Shown in pieces: positions 12,040-23,372 of a stretch of DNA of 64,000 bases. The notes beneath the pieces were generated by a model, which saw only the letters and a list, made by a program, of their open reading frames with translations, ran no database searches and had not been told where the DNA came from. The translations under genes were made by a program, and so were the position numbers. The first letter of the stretch is position 1; the number at the start of each line of letters is the position of its first letter. Source of the DNA: Tenebrio molitor (Eukaryota > Arthropoda > Insecta > Coleoptera > Tenebrionidae); assembly GCF_963966145.1 (NCBI RefSeq), contig NC_091047.1:25730001-25794000 (forward strand), written 5' to 3'.

Positions 12040-12193
12040 AAAATATTGTACGAACCACTTGCGTGAGGACATCTTCCGCTCATTCGCGCATTAATTAAAG
12101 GCACTCGCTTCTTCGTCGCTCATGCTTTATAAAATGCGCTCATGCGGGAACATCGTCTTCCCGCACTTGTTTCGTAAATATCTATAATAGTCT
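12040..12193. repeat. Foldback element with GC-rich core
   Basis: The arms around TACGAACCACTTGCG and its partner CCGCACTTGTTTCGTA pair imperfectly. The core has GAGTGCC/GGCACTC and short CGCTC-type repeats. The right end runs into AAATATCTATAATAG, a variant of the AATAACTATT terminus. Confidence 0.55.
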
Positions 12194-12885
12194 CTAATTT
12201 CTTTGTAGCAATATTTAAAAGAGTATTTTGTAATCAAAATGACAATAAAACGTTAAAAAAAAACCTCTCTCTAGAGAGCAAAAACCCACTTTCCTCACTA
12301 TTTTGCGAGAAGAAAGTCGTTTCTGGGCATGTCATAGAAAAATAAATTGTTATTAATACAAATATAAATTTGGTACTTATTTTATGATTGGCTAATTTTG
12401 TTTCAGTTCTCTAATCTATTCAGTGAACACAAAGGTATAATGGAAGTATTTTCTTTCCGGTTGACCTTTTTGAATACAATTTGGACAGGTCATTTTAATT
12501 TTTTAAAGAAACGTTAATTTTTTGCCAACACAAAACATTCTTTAAAACTAAAACAACTACAAAAAAGTCTCTAATACATATTTATTGAAGTAGAAAAACC
12601 TACTAGATCGATGCAAAGCTTGGCCTGCACATCCTATTAGACTTTTTACTTTGTTGGTTTTTATTGGATTAAGCTATTTTAATTTCAAAAATGTGCATTT
12701 GAGGGCTTTACTTTTTTGCATATCGTAATAAAAGTGACACTTTTTTACACGAAAAATCGTAGTGACAGTAGTACTTTTTTGCACCATTTTATTCCATCTC
12801 CTTGGAGATGATTGTCTATTTTTTGTTTGTAATTTTTCATAAATAATTGTAGACCAAATTTCTCAACTTACATCGATATGCAAAA

Positions 12886-13028
12886 AATAGTGTGTACAAC
12901 ACGTTATAAAAGTAATTTTTTTTCATTTATTTGCTTGATTCACTCGGGCTACACCCTCGTTAATCAAACTGCAAATTCATGAAAAAAAGTTTGACTTTCA
13001 TAACTAGTTGTAGGTACAAATAACTATT
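12886..13028. repeat. Foldback element with AATAGT...AATAACTATT ends
   Basis: AATAGTgtGTACAAC on the left pairs with GTTGTAGGTACAAATAACTATT on the right. TTTTTTTTCAT pairs with ATGAAAAAAA, and TTGATT with AATCAA. The core is CACTCGGGCTACACCCTCG. Confidence 0.65.
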
Positions 13029-13099
13029 GTTGATACAGAAATATCCAAATTCAAACATCTGAGTAGGTTTCTTATTAAAGATTTTTTTGAGGAAGGTTA

Positions 13100-14050
13100 G
13101 TCCAAAATTTGGTCTTACTTCCACCCTGTTTCTATATCTAAAACATCACTCCAAAGATCGTACCTAATACATGGATATAAATTACATTTTGCTAATATAT
13201 CCAAATTTGTATTTGTACTTACCATTAAAAAAAGAAAAGATGAAGATGAAGTCAGAGCATGGACATGAAGAATCCCAAATAAAGTTCCCCTCTCCCAGTT
13301 TATTTTGAAGGGCTCAACGACCAAGAAAACGTTTTCATTATTGCCAATGTTTGGGATTTAATGCACTAATTTTCGACACAAAATTATGAGAATTCAACTA
13401 ATAAAATATTATTTAATGATTTGATCCTTGACATATTTTCAATATTTTTCTTAATAAACTTTAAACCCCACAAACGTCTGATAAGCTGCCGTTTAATGTT
13501 TTCAGTTTTAGAAATACGATAACACATTTTATATTTTCACCCGCAGCGCATTGGATTAAGAAATAGTTTTATCGATAATAAGAAAACCAAGTTTTTGGGT
13601 TATCAAATTTTAAAGTAGAATGTAAACAATTAACCGACGTTCCAGTTATTAGCTTCAATAATAATTCTATGTAGTTTCAGAACATTTCTGTTCATTTTTT
13701 TTACTTGTAATTTTAGGGTCCTACAACTAGCAGGTGTTTTTTTTTGTAATTTTGTTGAGTCATTCAATTGCTATTTGGTCGTAATTTCTATTGCACGCTC
13801 TCAGCTGCTGTTATTGCGTAATTTATCAGAAAAGTAAAAAACGTCCCCCCTAAACAACGATGTAAATTGTAATCTTTTCACAGAAAATTAGATCATCTGA
13901 CCCTAGATGTAAATTAATTATTTTATTTTTCATTAGATTCTGTCAATTTTGAGAGTCATAAACTTAAGTCTCTTTAATTAGAATTACTTGACGATTCTTG
14001 TCGATAAAATCTAAAGTTTTGAGTGACATTTCAATCGATTTGTCCAGATT
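13100..14050. other. No supported gene; upstream flank of AA15 gene B
   Basis: The sequence is AT-rich. A 69-codon minus-strand frame at 13115-13324 has no recognisable features. Nothing else is supported. Confidence 0.45.
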
Positions 14051-14060
14051 TTCTCAATAT

Positions 14061-14125
14061 CTTATCACCCTTTCAAGTATTAGAAGACCTATAAAAGACA
14101 AGATTCAGTTCAGATCGTGATTCAT
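14061..14125 (+). promoter_or_regulatory. Core promoter of AA15 gene B
   Basis: CTTATCAC at 14061-14068 is a GATA-type site. TATAAAAG is at 14090-14097, 29 bp further on. A TCATTT initiator-like motif is near 14123, about 34 bp after the TATA start. The arrangement matches genes A and C. The start codon is at 14163. Confidence 0.68.
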
Positions 14126-14162
14126 TTGAGAAAACCTCCACTACTCCTTCCACAACTTCAAG

Positions 14163-14963
14163 ATGTTGGCTAAAACACTAACCGTTGCTTTCCTGTACGT
14201 GTGTGTCAGGCACGTTTTGGGTCACGGGATGATGTTGGATCCCCCCAACAGAAGCTCTCTCTGGCGATTCTACAACAGCAGCCCCATCAACTACGACGAC
14301 AACCAGAACTTCTGCGGAGGAAGAGCTGTAAATACCACCACGACATTTTTTGAACGAAATCTTACAAACTTTTACAGATACAATGGGACTTGTTGAATGG
14401 TAGCTGCGGAGTGTGTGGAGACAGGTACGATGAAGCACATCCACAGTCAAACGAGAACACTGGTAAATATGGGCAAGGGGTGGTGGTTCGTACCTACGAA
14501 TCCGGCAGCAAAATCAACGTTTCGGTTCAGCTAACCAGCAACCATCTTGGTCACTTCGTCTACAGGTAATGAAGAAATTGCCTGCAAAAGAATTGTTCTT
14601 ATTACTATTTTCTTTTTTTTGATACAGCATATGCGTGTTGGAAGATCCCACTCAACCAGAACCAGGAGAAGAGTGTTTCCATAATTTGATTTTAGCCGAT
14701 GGGTCGACACAATACAATGTGAGTGCTAAACAAGAGTTCATCGATAATTCGGTCATTCTACCGTACGATCTGAAATGTGAACGATGTGTCCTTCGTTGGC
14801 ACTACACTGCTGGTAAGTGTTGAACACCATTTTGAAAGATGAATTATAAAGAAAATCTCGGTTTTCAGGTAATTCCTGGGGACAGTGCGACGATGGAACC
14901 TTTGGAGATGGGTGCGGGCCCCAAGAAACATTCCGATCATGTGCTGATATAAAAATTGTATAA
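14163..14963 (+). CDS. AA15 family lytic polysaccharide monooxygenase, gene B (4 exons)
   Basis: Coding exons are 14163-14327, 14378-14565, 14628-14812 and 14869-14963, with introns of 50, 62 and 56 bp in the same phases (0, 2, 1) as gene A. The product is 210 aa. A 20-residue signal peptide ends before HGMMLDPPNRSSLWRF, giving mature His1. The second copper His is His111 (mature 91) in SNHLG. The ten-cysteine pattern is kept, and the C-terminus GCGPQETFRSCADIKIV carries a candidate axial Phe at 201 (mature 181). An extra N-glycosylation sequon, NSS, follows the WRFY segment. The predicted enzyme is a secreted copper monooxygenase acting on chitin or cellulose. By eye the coding sequence is richer in G and C than gene A's. 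The phase-2 junction between exons 2 and 3 completes a Ser codon, as in the paralogues, which supports the chosen splice sites. Flanks on both sides are transposon-rich. Confidence 0.93.
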
Positions 14964-15019
14964 TTTGTTATTTAATTCTCTCTAACAAATACGGGTATTA
15001 TTTTATTATATTAATAAGG

Positions 15020-15025
15020 AATAAA
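15020..15025 (+). other. Polyadenylation signal AATAAA of gene B
   Basis: AATAAA lies 57 bp after the stop codon of gene B, nearly the same spacing as in gene A. Confidence 0.65.
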
Positions 15026-15156
15026 TATTTTTATAAAACATTTTTGTTTTTTAAACGATAGGAAGTAAGTTGTGTTTCAACCAAGTTAAAATATTTCTAA
15101 GTTGGCTTAATTGATAAAATATTTCTGTGGTTACAAATTTAAAAATTAATAATGTC

Positions 15157-15334
15157 GAGCGATCAATTTAATTTATAATCGAGTCCTCCATGGATTTGAA
15201 TCGTATGTCTTTTGCGATTGATATGTCGACACCTGTGTTTCAAGCTGTGTTTTTTTGAGCGTGGAAATCAAGTAACGACATACGATTTCGGATTCATGGA
15301 TAACTAGATTACAAATTAATTTGATCGCTCTTTC
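15157..15334. mobile_element. Miniature inverted-repeat element
   Basis: GAGCGATCAATTTAATTTAT at the left pairs with AAATTAATTTGATCGCTC at the right. Further in, TCCATGGATTTGAATCGTATGTC pairs with GACATACGATTTCGGATTCATGGA (each described in part). Arms are about 55 bp with a short unique loop. No coding capacity. Confidence 0.7.
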
Positions 15335-16040
15335 GAAATGTTATTATTTTTACTTTTGTAAACATTTCAAAGGAACTACCTAAGACTGATCTGAAAGAAA
15401 GAAAATCCACACACCTGGGCCTCTAAAGTGAAGTAAATTGCGTAGTTTTACAGAGATTTAAATTATTAAATAGTAGCAACATTGTACAGAAGATGTTCTG
15501 AATATGATAATAAGCAGCAGTAATCACAGCAACCATTTTATTGTAGCGTAGCAATCTATACAATGCAAATTGTAAGGTAAATTCAATGCTGCCAAAAAAA
15601 TAAAATTAAATAAAACGAGCATTTAGGAAGCTTGGTAAAAGAAGGTTTTTTTTAATGGAATATGGCAGTTATTTCCATATGCCTATTTTAAAATAATATG
15701 AAATAGAGTGTTTAGATACACGATCGTTTTGTTCCAGCCTTTGCAACTAATTATCTTCAAGAGACGTACAAAAACAATTTTTTTAAATAATTTATTGTTG
15801 AGTGTAGCATATTTTTTTATCATGTTCTGCAAAGTTTTGGCGGCAGTTTTGAAACACCCTGTATATTTCTTAATTTTTTCAGTAAACACAGAAATATTGA
15901 GTTGTTTTGCACCCAATTTAACTCCCGTGTGTACTCACTTATTCACATCATTTTGATGTTTTTTTATGTGGAGCGGCTACCATAAATTTTACATTCAGTT
16001 TTCCTACTTCGATCCTGTATAATGAAAAAAAAAAGACTAA

Positions 16041-16182
16041 GGCTAAAAATTTGTATGTGGACTTCGACCAAAAAGTGCCTTTGGTCCTCGCCTGTTTTCA
16101 AGTACCGGCTGCGCCTCGACTAGAAGACACAGATTCGGACAAAAAGTATGCACTTTTTGGCCTTGATACACAAATAACTATT
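16041..16182. repeat. Foldback element ending AATAACTATT
   Basis: ACCAAAAAGTGCC pairs with a GGCCAAAAAGTGCATAC-type segment read on the other strand, and AATTTGTAT with ATACACAAATAACTATT. The core holds GGTCCTCGCC and GCGCCTCGAC. Confidence 0.55.
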
Positions 16183-17452
16183 TTTTACTGTCGTAGAAAA
16201 AAAATTATGAATGATTAAAATTACTACTTTTTTTTAAATTGTAATAAAAAATAAAACAATGGTAGTTTATTTAATGAGTGCCAATTTACAGACGAACGAG
16301 TTAAATACAACGTTTTTTTGTTCGACGAGCCCCTTAAAGGCTCCAAATCGCTTCAATCTTTAAAATTAGCGTGACGTTTCATTTTGACAAGTTGACACTG
16401 GAGAAAATTCTCAAATTCTGACAGTGTCGAACAAAAAAACCTATTTTGCTTGTTTTTTTTTTTTTTGTATCGCATACATTCATCAATTTTGTAAAACTGG
16501 TAATAATAGAACTCTAATAAAAAAAAATCGCTTTATAAGTGCCACAAGAGATTGATCTCTGGAAGCAGGCACTTCACTTGTAATTTCATTTTTATGGTAT
16601 CACTTACCAGATGCATGATTGTATTGTACTTGATATCTAAGTAAAATATTTTTCAAAACTGACATCATTCTAATGATGAAATTCCTAACTGCAGGTTGGA
16701 AACATACCAAAAACTCTTAAAAGTTGAATACATTTTGGCTATTTTTTGCAAAATGGAATATTTATGTAACTAATAATAATAAAAATAAAAACAAACAAAA
16801 CCGGGTTTGTCTAGACTTTTATGGATCTTTGAATTAGATAAAACACTTGTTTGATTTTTATTTTGGTTGATGACATTTAAAAATTTGAAATGATAATCAT
16901 TTAATAGTGGTTAACGACTAGATTTAATGTTTAGACAAAGTTAAAATGGCATCAAGGTTCGAAAACTGATTTCAATCAAAAATTAATTTATATATGATAA
17001 GCTGATTAGAAAGTACGTGGGACAAGTAAACATTCTTATCATTAAATATAAACATACAATTAATTAATTAGTCTAGGTTAGATGAGGAATTTAAAATTTT
17101 CTTGCTTTGTTAGCGTTATTGAGAAAAGTGACACTAAAATTGCAAAATCTTAAAAATCATTCAATGCATCATTATTTAATAATTATTATTAATCGTAAAT
17201 AATTGAAATAATTTACGCGGCAGTTATTTCGCTTTACGTCGATTTTGCTAGAAATTTACTGAATTTTTAATCTATGAATGTCAAAATCATATTTAGTCTG
17301 ATCTTCCTTGCAATGACTTTCTTCTGGACAATTGTAGATTACTTTCAGAAGATATTCACAGCTTTAGCTTTTTTCATATTATTAAAAAATATAGTAACAA
17401 GAAACTCTGGGTTGTTTTTTAGATACAATATTTAAAAAAAAATAGATAAAAT

Positions 17453-17591
17453 AATAGTTATTTTTATATTAAGTGCGTAAAGTGAGTGTTTTTTGTGCAT
17501 GAAAATGTCTTTACGCCGAGACGCAGGTCGAAGCAGTAAAAACCTTTGAATGCACAAAAAAGATCTCCAAGCACGAAATATAAACAATATT
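17453..17591. repeat. Foldback element, near-identical sister of the one at 61.4 kb
   Basis: It begins AATAGTTATTTTTATATTAA. TTTTTTGTGCAT pairs with ATGCACAAAAAA around a core with CGCCGAGACGCAGGTCG. The homology with 61354-61492 continues into the following 200 bp (ACCATGTTGCTCGGTAACTAAT), so both sit in a larger repeat. Confidence 0.65.
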
Positions 17592-18339
17592 TTTTCGATA
17601 ATTCTTTTCAAAACTAAATTTTAAAATTCAAATTTTTGAAGGAAATCTGAAGTATCAACGCAGTGACCATGTTGCTCGGTAACTAATTGAAAGCAGTGTG
17701 TGAAGTGAAAAACAGAAGAGCTTATGTGCTGTGCGTGAATACCAATTTTTTTAATGAATTATAGAAAAATTGAATTTAATTGGTCCCGCAATTTTTTAAA
17801 AATTGTTGTTCATCTTTTACTCTTTAATTCTTCATTTTTATACAAGTTTTCTCAATGTACTGAGTTTTCATTTGTGTCGAAACATGCTCACTTAATTCTT
17901 GTCCACAAATTTTAATTCTAATTTTAATTCTATCAGGTGCCTTAAATGATAAGAATTAATTTAAAAGTTAATTTTATCTTTGAGTATGGGGTTCGAGGTG
18001 CACTCTTTGTACACGGATTGTACAGTGAATCGAAATTTGACTAATAGATAAGCGAATAAGTTGAATAAATAAATGTGTGGACATGAATCGGCATTAAAGA
18101 ATTTGAGATACGAACTATCTGACCTTAAAAAGATTTAAATTGTCTACCTTGTTAAATTTACCTCCCGCAAATCCTCATGAAACTTTTGGATCAAGTCTGC
18201 AATAATATCTTCAAGAATAAAAACAAGTGGTGTCATCAGAGTTACGAGAAACTATTTTCACCCGTCAGTCTCTTGTCAGTGATTTTCCATTAATGGGTTG
18301 CGTGGCTTCATTTTGTGCTCTGCGCCGAACTACAGCCAT

Positions 18340-18545
18340 TTGAGTACAACGGACACCGGCGGAGCCTCTTCGACAATGAACTCCAAGGAACAAATAATGA
18401 ATTTTGTAAAAGGCTGCATCAGCGAGAACGCGTTTTCCCGATCGTTAAATACAAAAACCATATACTTCGCTGTAACGAATTTAAAACAAATTATGTACTT
18501 ACCTAAATGAAAAATTTTGAAAATAAGTTTTTTTTTTATAAAGGA
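18340..18545 (+). repeat. Segment of unknown origin, also present at 21150-21310
   Basis: AGAACGCGTTTTCCC and GAATTTAAAACAAATTA blocks occur at both places in the same order and orientation, with small indels. Two overlapping frames of 63 and 70 codons exist in this copy only, and no domain is recognised. It may be a decayed transposon or retrocopy. Confidence 0.5.
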
Positions 18546-18549
18546 ATTC

Positions 18550-20160
18550 TTAAAGAAAATATGTAATTTACTTTTACTTTAGTGCAAGAAAAGAATTTAA
18601 ATCTTTTTATTAGGACCAGACTGAATTTACATAATTTCTGGTTGGGGTATAAATCTGAAAATGACTGTAAATTACTAACTCTTTCCTTTCTACCTATTCC
18701 GACCATTACAATAGTAATTTATAATTACCTGGGAGAACACAGACAGCGTCACAAACGTCTTTGCTCTTTGGCTGAAACAACATAATACATAGTAAAATAA
18801 TTCGTAATTTATCTTAATGCCTTTCAACATCATAGGTGTGGACTTTTTGTTTTGTTCGTTTGAATTTTGAAAATTAAATGCCAAAGTTTATACGTATTTT
18901 CTTACGAAAATTTTCCTGAGCATTTAGATGATGCGCCACTGCAATAATTGTTGGCACATTCCTGGTTTCTACGAGTACATGTGGTGCTTGATTGTATTAT
19001 TCAAGACATGTCCAACAAGTACTTAATGAAAGATATCCAAACTCTTGGATAGGATATGACAGCCCAATAAATTGGCTAGCGAGATCACCCGATTTCATAC
19101 CGTTTTTTGTGGAATCCATTTTTTCCGTACACGGCATGCTGGTCTCGGCTATCGCCTCGATAAAAAATCCCATGCCTAATACAGTAAAAAATTACATTTC
19201 CTAATTGATTGCGCAAATACTGTCATAGCGATTTACAGGTATCGGTTTACCGTAAAAGTTTTTGCTGTTGCTTCTAGGTAAGACAGAAGGTAGTAGAATA
19301 GACAATAAAATGAAATTCAATTGACGTCTAATTAAATAAAATCCTTTTAAAATTGCATTATAGGTAGCAGTAAAGATTATATTTTATTCATTTATTGTAT
19401 ATGTACGCAATAGAAATGAAACAGTAGTCTGTATATTATTTATCATAAATATAACTGAGGGAGTATGAACTATGACATATAAAAAAAATCAGATGTCATA
19501 AAGAAAATAAATAAGAAAAATAAATGTTTTATTTTCAAAAAATGTTACTAGTGGTGAAACGGCTCTTCTAATAGACCTCTCACCATTTATTGAGGTGTGT
19601 GACCAAAACCTTTGTTGTTGAGAAAGCTTTCTGGTACAATTTCCCTTCCTAAGATGTAACATTATTTTAAGATGTGCTGCTTAAGAATAAATAATATTTA
19701 ATTGTCTTAGATGCCGGGAATTATTCTTGTAACATTTTTTGTTATATTTATTTTTATGTTTAGTTCTTGTCATATGTGGCTTATATTGTTGAAGATACTA
19801 AAATTATTGATAGCCCTGACGTAGCTACTATTTTCATATGATTTATGTTTACTACTACTACTTGAAGTTTACTTTACAAATAATAAGATAAGATCACTAC
19901 AAAAGTCGTAACAAAAATCTTGTGCGTCACAAATGCGACCTTAATAATCTTATCGTTTAAAAAGGGTTTAAAGAGTTGACGTCTTCTGACACTCTTCGTG
20001 GAAAAGTGAATACAAAGTGTTGAAAAATTTAACAATGGCCTACCCTGAGGACAAAAAAGGATGAAGGTATTTTAGAAGGTCTCATCTTTATCGAAAAAGA
20101 TGAAATTGGTTTTGATTTGGCTTCAATTTGAAATTTTGTCACAAAAAAAAAGTTTGCGGT
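18550..20160. other. No supported gene
   Basis: AT-rich with scattered short frames, including 67 codons at 18582-18785 and 70 codons at 18992-19204. None has a recognisable motif or splice context. Confidence 0.4.
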
Positions 20161-20167
20161 CAACGAA

Positions 20168-20305
20168 AAATTTTTATAATCAACTCGTTTGTTAATGGGC
20201 GATTAATAATCTCAACTATTAAAGGCACTCACTCGCTACACTCGTTCGTGCTTTAAACAGTTTCGATTAGCCTTCATTAACAAACTAGTTTATTAAATAA
20301 CTATT
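20168..20305. repeat. Foldback element ending AATAACTATT
   Basis: CTCGTTTGTTAATG on the left pairs with CATTAACAAACTAG on the right. The core has CACTCACTCGCTACACTCGTTCGTGC. The right terminus is AAATAACTATTTTT. Confidence 0.6.
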
Positions 20306-21149
20306 TTTGGGTAATATTAGATTTACATTATGTACAAAATTCCTTTGAGACGATGCGGTAACAAAACCACTTTATACATAAATATAAATTGCTTTATACA
20401 ATTCTGTTTAAGATAGAAATTACGATATAAGTGACAACTGAAATGACATTATCTTGTAATATATCATTACAAATCAAAAAATTAATTAAAAATAAATACA
20501 TACTTGACTTCAATTGAATTTAAAATTATTACTTGACGTTGTATTGTTAAAGCTGTTTCTCGACAGAATTAAGATTAGCTAAAATATAACTCGGTTTAAG
20601 TAGTAATAATAATAAGTGGCAATTATCTACTGCTAGTCAGTTAGTCATTAGTCAATAGCCAATGGTCATTCAAAAACATTTTAACAGAATTACAAAAAAA
20701 TGATTTTTTAAGCACACTTAATGAAAAAGGTAATTTTACGTACTCCCATGCGGACGAAAAGTAACTCTTTTTCGGACGCACTTTTACACAAGAATTTACA
20801 TTTTTATCCCTATCGTGTAACAGCAGTGCAGGAATTGAACCCAGCAGATTATCCTATAACCTAACCTAAAATTTTACGGATTACACATCGTGCGACTTTC
20901 GTCAAGGTTTTGTATTCAATGTTACCAAACATGTACCTACCCATAGACATGTCCCCCTCTACCTTTTTGATGACCTGGTACTTCCTTTACATATAAAATA
21001 CATTTAGTCAAAAATATCACTTTTTAACGTAGTCCTAACCTAACTTTTGTCATTGTTATTCTAAGACATACTTCACAATGTTGTGAAAAAATCAAAGGCT
21101 ATTTGATTAACAATTGACATCAATGAACACAGGTTGACCCTCCCGAAAT

Positions 21150-21310
21150 ACGAGAACTCCAAGGAAGGAATAATGAATGAAAAGGTCGTCTTGGCTAGAA
21201 CGCGTTTTCCCAATCGTAAATCGCAGGAAAGTTCACATATTTCATGATAATGAATTTAAAACAAATTAAATGAAAGATTCTGAAAAAGAAAGTGTTTTTT
21301 AGTGGAATTA
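21150..21310 (+). repeat. Second copy of the 18.3-kb segment
   Basis: See 18340-18545. This copy has a different reading frame and more indels. Confidence 0.5.
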
Positions 21311-21415
21311 ATTGACACAGAAAATAATTTTCTCCACGACTATTAAAGAACGAATGCATTCTTGTTTGATATTCAATTAAAGAATTATATCAATTTCACG
21401 CCCTGTGTTAGAATA

Positions 21416-22330
21416 TATAATCTATTCATTTTGATTGTGACCACTCCGTAGTAACTTTTCAGTTGCTAGGTTATTGATAGGGAATTTTAGATAACACTAA
21501 ATCCAGTCGCAGTTGGCAACTCTCGGAGGCGCCATTTTGACAGAAACGTCACGCTCACAGAAGACAGAACGGAGAACGATTTGCGCAAATGTTTTTTAAC
21601 GTACACTGTGCGCATATCTATAAAATTGAGTTTTGGTACAAAATTTTACAATTAAAAAAGAAAATGCCACGTCGTCTTCTCAAAGTTGGGACCAAACGGT
21701 TAATATTGACTTGTTTCGAGACGTTTATTGAAGCCAACGGGAAAACAACTCACAAAAATGAACATCACCAATAAAGTTAACTCTATTTGTGCTTTTTTGT
21801 TGTACATTTTGGCTAGTAAGTGTTGTAGTTTGATATCTTCTGCCTTTTCATCCCCTGTAAATCATTTTTTTGAACTTTCTGTCTGATTAGTTTTTATCTG
21901 AAAATATTTGTATTAATCAATGCTAATTGAAAGTTCTGATTACCTTTATACCAGGCATTTTTCGCTTTTGTCTTACTGCCAAATGACCATTTCCTTCGTT
22001 CTTCATTAATATCGAGAATTGCATGAGGTGATTTCGAAGTTTTTACGTTAAATAATCTGTACCTGGATATAACTCCACTTTTCAACAGACGTGATCACAG
22101 AATCAGACAGACGTTTTTAGTTTCTCCTACTTCAAATATTGATTTCTGTTATTAATATTGATAAATACATAAAAATCATTGCTTTACTACCATGGTCAAG
22201 TTTTGACAATTCTGACATTTTCCATCATGTTCACACCACACAAATATTTAGGGTAAAACGTATGCAGCACACAGCTAAACAGCGCCTACTATGTTTTTCG
22301 TTGTGGTCACAATCAAAGTGAATAGATAAT
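21416..22330. mobile_element. Inverted-repeat-bounded element, about 0.9 kb
   Basis: ATAATCTATTCATTTTGATT followed by GTGACCAC on the left is the inverted copy of GTGGTCACAATCAAAGTGAATAGATAAT (core CAATCAAAGTGAATAG) on the right. The interior has a 61-codon plus-strand frame with a basic MPRRLLKVGTKR stretch and a 63-codon minus-strand frame, neither assignable. Confidence 0.5.
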
Positions 22331-22622
22331 ACTGAGATCTACGGCTGCCGGCCAATGACATCCCCATTATTTTCATTCTACAATGGCAAATCATCAATCG
22401 GATGCCTTTGCAAACAATAAGTCGAGGATCGTGTAGCAACCACTAAAAGAGGTAGTACAATTTCAATTGTCAAATATTAAAAATCAAATTAAATTCAATT
22501 TTCCAAGATTGTTTCTTCTTGGTATAATCGTGTAGAAAGTATAATCTTCAATTCGCGTATAATGGCTATTAATTATTATCTCGGATGAATCCACCACTCG
22601 CCTACGGCTCGTGTTGCAATTT

Positions 22623-23015
22623 TCATCTTCTTGGATAATAAGCCATCATTATACGCTCATTAAAGAATGTACTATACTTTAACTTTGGTGCAAGAAAAGA
22701 ACTAATAAAATTTAAATACAAATGAAATTTAAAGAATGAGAGAAATAATTTACCTTGTAATTTTACAAGTGGACAGGAAAATGATTGCTGTCGGTACGAA
22801 ACGGACAGTGGCGGCCAGGGAATTTCGTACACGTACATCAATGTCATTTCACTCGCTAAAGTTGTGAAATGGTCTTTAGTAAAGGTAATAGTAACCTCAC
22901 CTTTGATATTTAACATGCCTGTCAATTTACTTTTGTCTCCTTTTTTGTATAATGTAACTGATAATACTTTTTGGAATACCCAGTATTTCCGAAATTCGCC
23001 CATAAGAGTTACCAT
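22623..23015 (-). CDS. Unidentified 130-codon open frame, possible exon
   Basis: It starts at 23015 with MVTLMGEFRKYWVF and contains TLMYVYEIPWPPLSVSYRQQ. After SCPLVKLQ the sequence AAG|GTAAAT fits a splice donor, so the true exon may end there (about 22755) with the rest being intron read-through. It has mixed composition and a lysine-rich centre but no signal peptide, membrane segment or recognised domain. It is longer than most chance frames in this AT-rich window. It lies 220 bp from a minus-strand fragment (about 23220-23290) related to the DNA-binding-like gene at 39.3 kb, so it could belong to an unrecognised transposon. No function is proposed. Confidence 0.3.
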   Translation of the reverse strand: MVTLMGEFRKYWVFQKVLSVTLYKKGDKSKLTGMLNIKGEVTITFTKDHFTTLASEMTLMYVYEIPWPPLSVSYRQQSFSCPLVKLQGKLFLSFFKFHLYLNFISSFLAPKLKYSTFFNERIMMAYYPRR

Positions 23016-23219
23016 TTTGGAAAATAATTATTATTATTTTTAATTTTATAAAGTTAGAGCCATTTTGACAAACATTGTTTTTTTTTTTAAATACCCCACT
23101 TTCTTACGTTCTGTTTGACCAAAGTGGTCAAACCAAACAGCTTTGTTAGATTCTAAATTCCTTCTTTTAGCCGATAGCTTTTCCATTATTCTAGAATTGT
23201 TTTAAGTAACTGTTTTTTC

Positions 23220-23290
23220 CACCATAATATTTCGTCGTCGCTGCACCCCTCCTCCAAACAATTGTCTTCGATCCGTTCTTTATACTTAAT
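23220..23290 (-). repeat. Fragment related to the second exon region at 39.2 kb
   Basis: CTCCTCCAAACAATTGTCTT and CGATCCG...TTCTTTATACTTAATATAC match 39195-39265. On the minus strand both read as an acidic ERIEDNCLEE peptide. Confidence 0.55.
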
Positions 23291-23372
23291 ATACCATTTA
23301 ACTCATTATAAATAACTATTTATTAAGTTTTGTTGCACCTTTGTTAAAAATTACAAGACAAATCACAATATA

